Shown: piece by piece, positions 5,297 through 5,714 of the stretch
Layout of the letters: each line of letters starts with the position of its first letter
How positions within the stretch are numbered: position 1 is the stretch's first letter
Assembly (NCBI GenBank): GCA_946543495.1
Contig: CAMNLS010000096.1
Coordinates: 1-5,714 of the forward strand
Origin: an uncultured Selenomonadales bacterium
GTDB taxonomy: Bacteria; Bacillota; Negativicutes; Selenomonadales; Selenomonadaceae
DNA: 5,714 nucleotides
Reading direction: 5' to 3'
Notes under the pieces: model-generated
What the model saw: only the letters and a program-made list of their open reading frames with translations
Databases searched by the model: none
Told to the model about the DNA's origin: nothing
Made by a program: the position numbers and the translations under genes

Positions 5297-5322
5297 TGAG
5301 CCGTCGTCCATGACGACCGGTC
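5293..5322. repeat. three contiguous short palindromes
   Basis: CGGCT-G-AGCCG (5293-5303), GTCGTC-CAT-GACGAC (5303-5317) and the self-complementary GACCGGTC (5315-5322) follow one another with overlapping ends. Chance would rarely pack them so tightly. The first competes with the outer arm of the preceding nested repeat, so alternative foldings are possible. Confidence 0.75.
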
Positions 5323-5383
5323 TTCTGCTACGATTCAGCGTCCAACTTATTGCGTCCTCATTAAATACGACCTCAGGTTGCTG

Positions 5384-5714
5384 TTAGGTTGTCCACGTCA
5401 GCCAAGTATAAATGCTGAAGATTGTCAGCAAGATTATTTCGCCGAGCAAGACGGGCTTTAACGTGCCGAACAAGTCAGCTTTGAAATAGTCAATCGTCAC
5501 GATTAAACAAACGTGCGTGGGAGTGAGCATTTGTCCCGCGACGCCGAATGCCATTGCCACGCCTGCTAAGTCTAGATTGCCCGTGCCCAAAGCCGCGACT
5601 ATCGGCATGACGATTGCCACGTGTCCTTGACTCATGCCCGTCAATATTCCGATGATGAACGACACGCAAGCGATTATCACGGGCACCGGCAACGGCGACG
5701 CTTGGAACGCCGCG
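5384..5714 (-). CDS. C-terminal part of a multi-spanning membrane protein, DUF401-like
   Basis: The frame enters from the right edge without a stop (AAFQASPLPVPVIIA...), so a TTG at 5692 that could look like a start is internal. About 110 residues are visible and form three or four membrane spans. The text TGMSQGHVAIVMPIV, AFGVAGQMLTPTHVCLIVT and DYFKADLFGTLKPVLL resembles the conserved end of the DUF401 transporter-like family (polytopic proteins of unknown substrate), where a G-x-x-L-(S/T)-P-x-H-x-C-L motif precedes an aromatic-rich YFK segment. It could instead belong to another antiporter-like superfamily. It ends at TAA 5384-5386, followed by the palindrome-rich region. Confidence 0.65.
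   Translation of the reverse strand, partial: AAFQASPLPVPVIIACVSFIIGILTGMSQGHVAIVMPIVAALGTGNLDLAGVAMAFGVAGQMLTPTHVCLIVTIDYFKADLFGTLKPVLLGEIILLTIFSIYTWLTWTT

Larger units (their letters stand above)
5116..5383. other. 268-bp intergenic region with no gene, rich in palindromes
   Basis: Between plsC and the membrane protein gene there is no ORF I can support. The half near plsC (5116-5207) is AT-rich and should hold the plsC promoter, but no convincing -35/-10 pair is visible. It contains the short palindromes GAGTACTC (5176-5183) and GTAAATGTTTAC (5156-5167). The other half holds the strong inverted repeats listed separately. There is no U-tailed terminator for the upstream gene. Confidence 0.6.

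Noticed and set aside
5384..5692. A complete 102-residue membrane protein starting at TTG 5692
   Set aside because: The frame stays open to the window edge with membrane-protein-like sequence upstream, and no ribosome binding site precedes the TTG.

Overview
The window reads as a Bacillota-type (Firmicutes) chromosomal segment. The evidence is strong AGGAGG-like ribosome binding sites, several likely TTG starts, compact co-directional genes, and U-tailed hairpin terminators. A Negativicutes-like anaerobe is my best guess, but no rRNA, tRNA or taxonomic marker fixes it. There is no CRISPR array, transposase, integrase or phage structural gene. Both ends of the window cut through genes.

Left part (1-2408): a minus-strand gene, open at the left edge, encodes an unrecognised helical protein. 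It continues into a glutamine-rich linker and then about seven copies of an 11-residue repeat (33-bp tandem repeat). Divergent from it, across an 82-bp shared promoter region, lie two plus-strand genes. One encodes a small HTH-like regulator-type protein (1113-1619) and the other a stand-alone von Willebrand factor A protein with intact MIDAS residues (1701-2351). A strong bidirectional terminator (2370-2408) closes this unit.

Middle part (2407-3805): two short-chain chromate (CHR) transporter subunits are encoded on the minus strand, the usual split pair that forms one transporter. An unlisted candidate 25-codon membrane microprotein ORF follows immediately and in frame after the second subunit's stop codon. 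It ends at the terminator. The leader region of the pair holds a 16-bp direct repeat 82 bp apart and several inverted repeats.

Right part (3806-5714): minus-strand genes encode a maltose/galactoside-type O-acetyltransferase, a PlsC-type 1-acylglycerol-3-phosphate acyltransferase with its own terminator, and the C-terminal end of a multi-spanning membrane protein that resembles the DUF401 transporter-like family. Between the last two, a 268-bp intergenic region contains a cluster of perfect palindromes that looks like an interspersed repeat element.

Most genes are ordinary metabolism and transport. The parts that may be new are the repeat-bearing Q-rich protein beside the HTH/VWA pair, the microprotein candidate after the chromate transporter, and the two palindrome-rich intergenic blocks.
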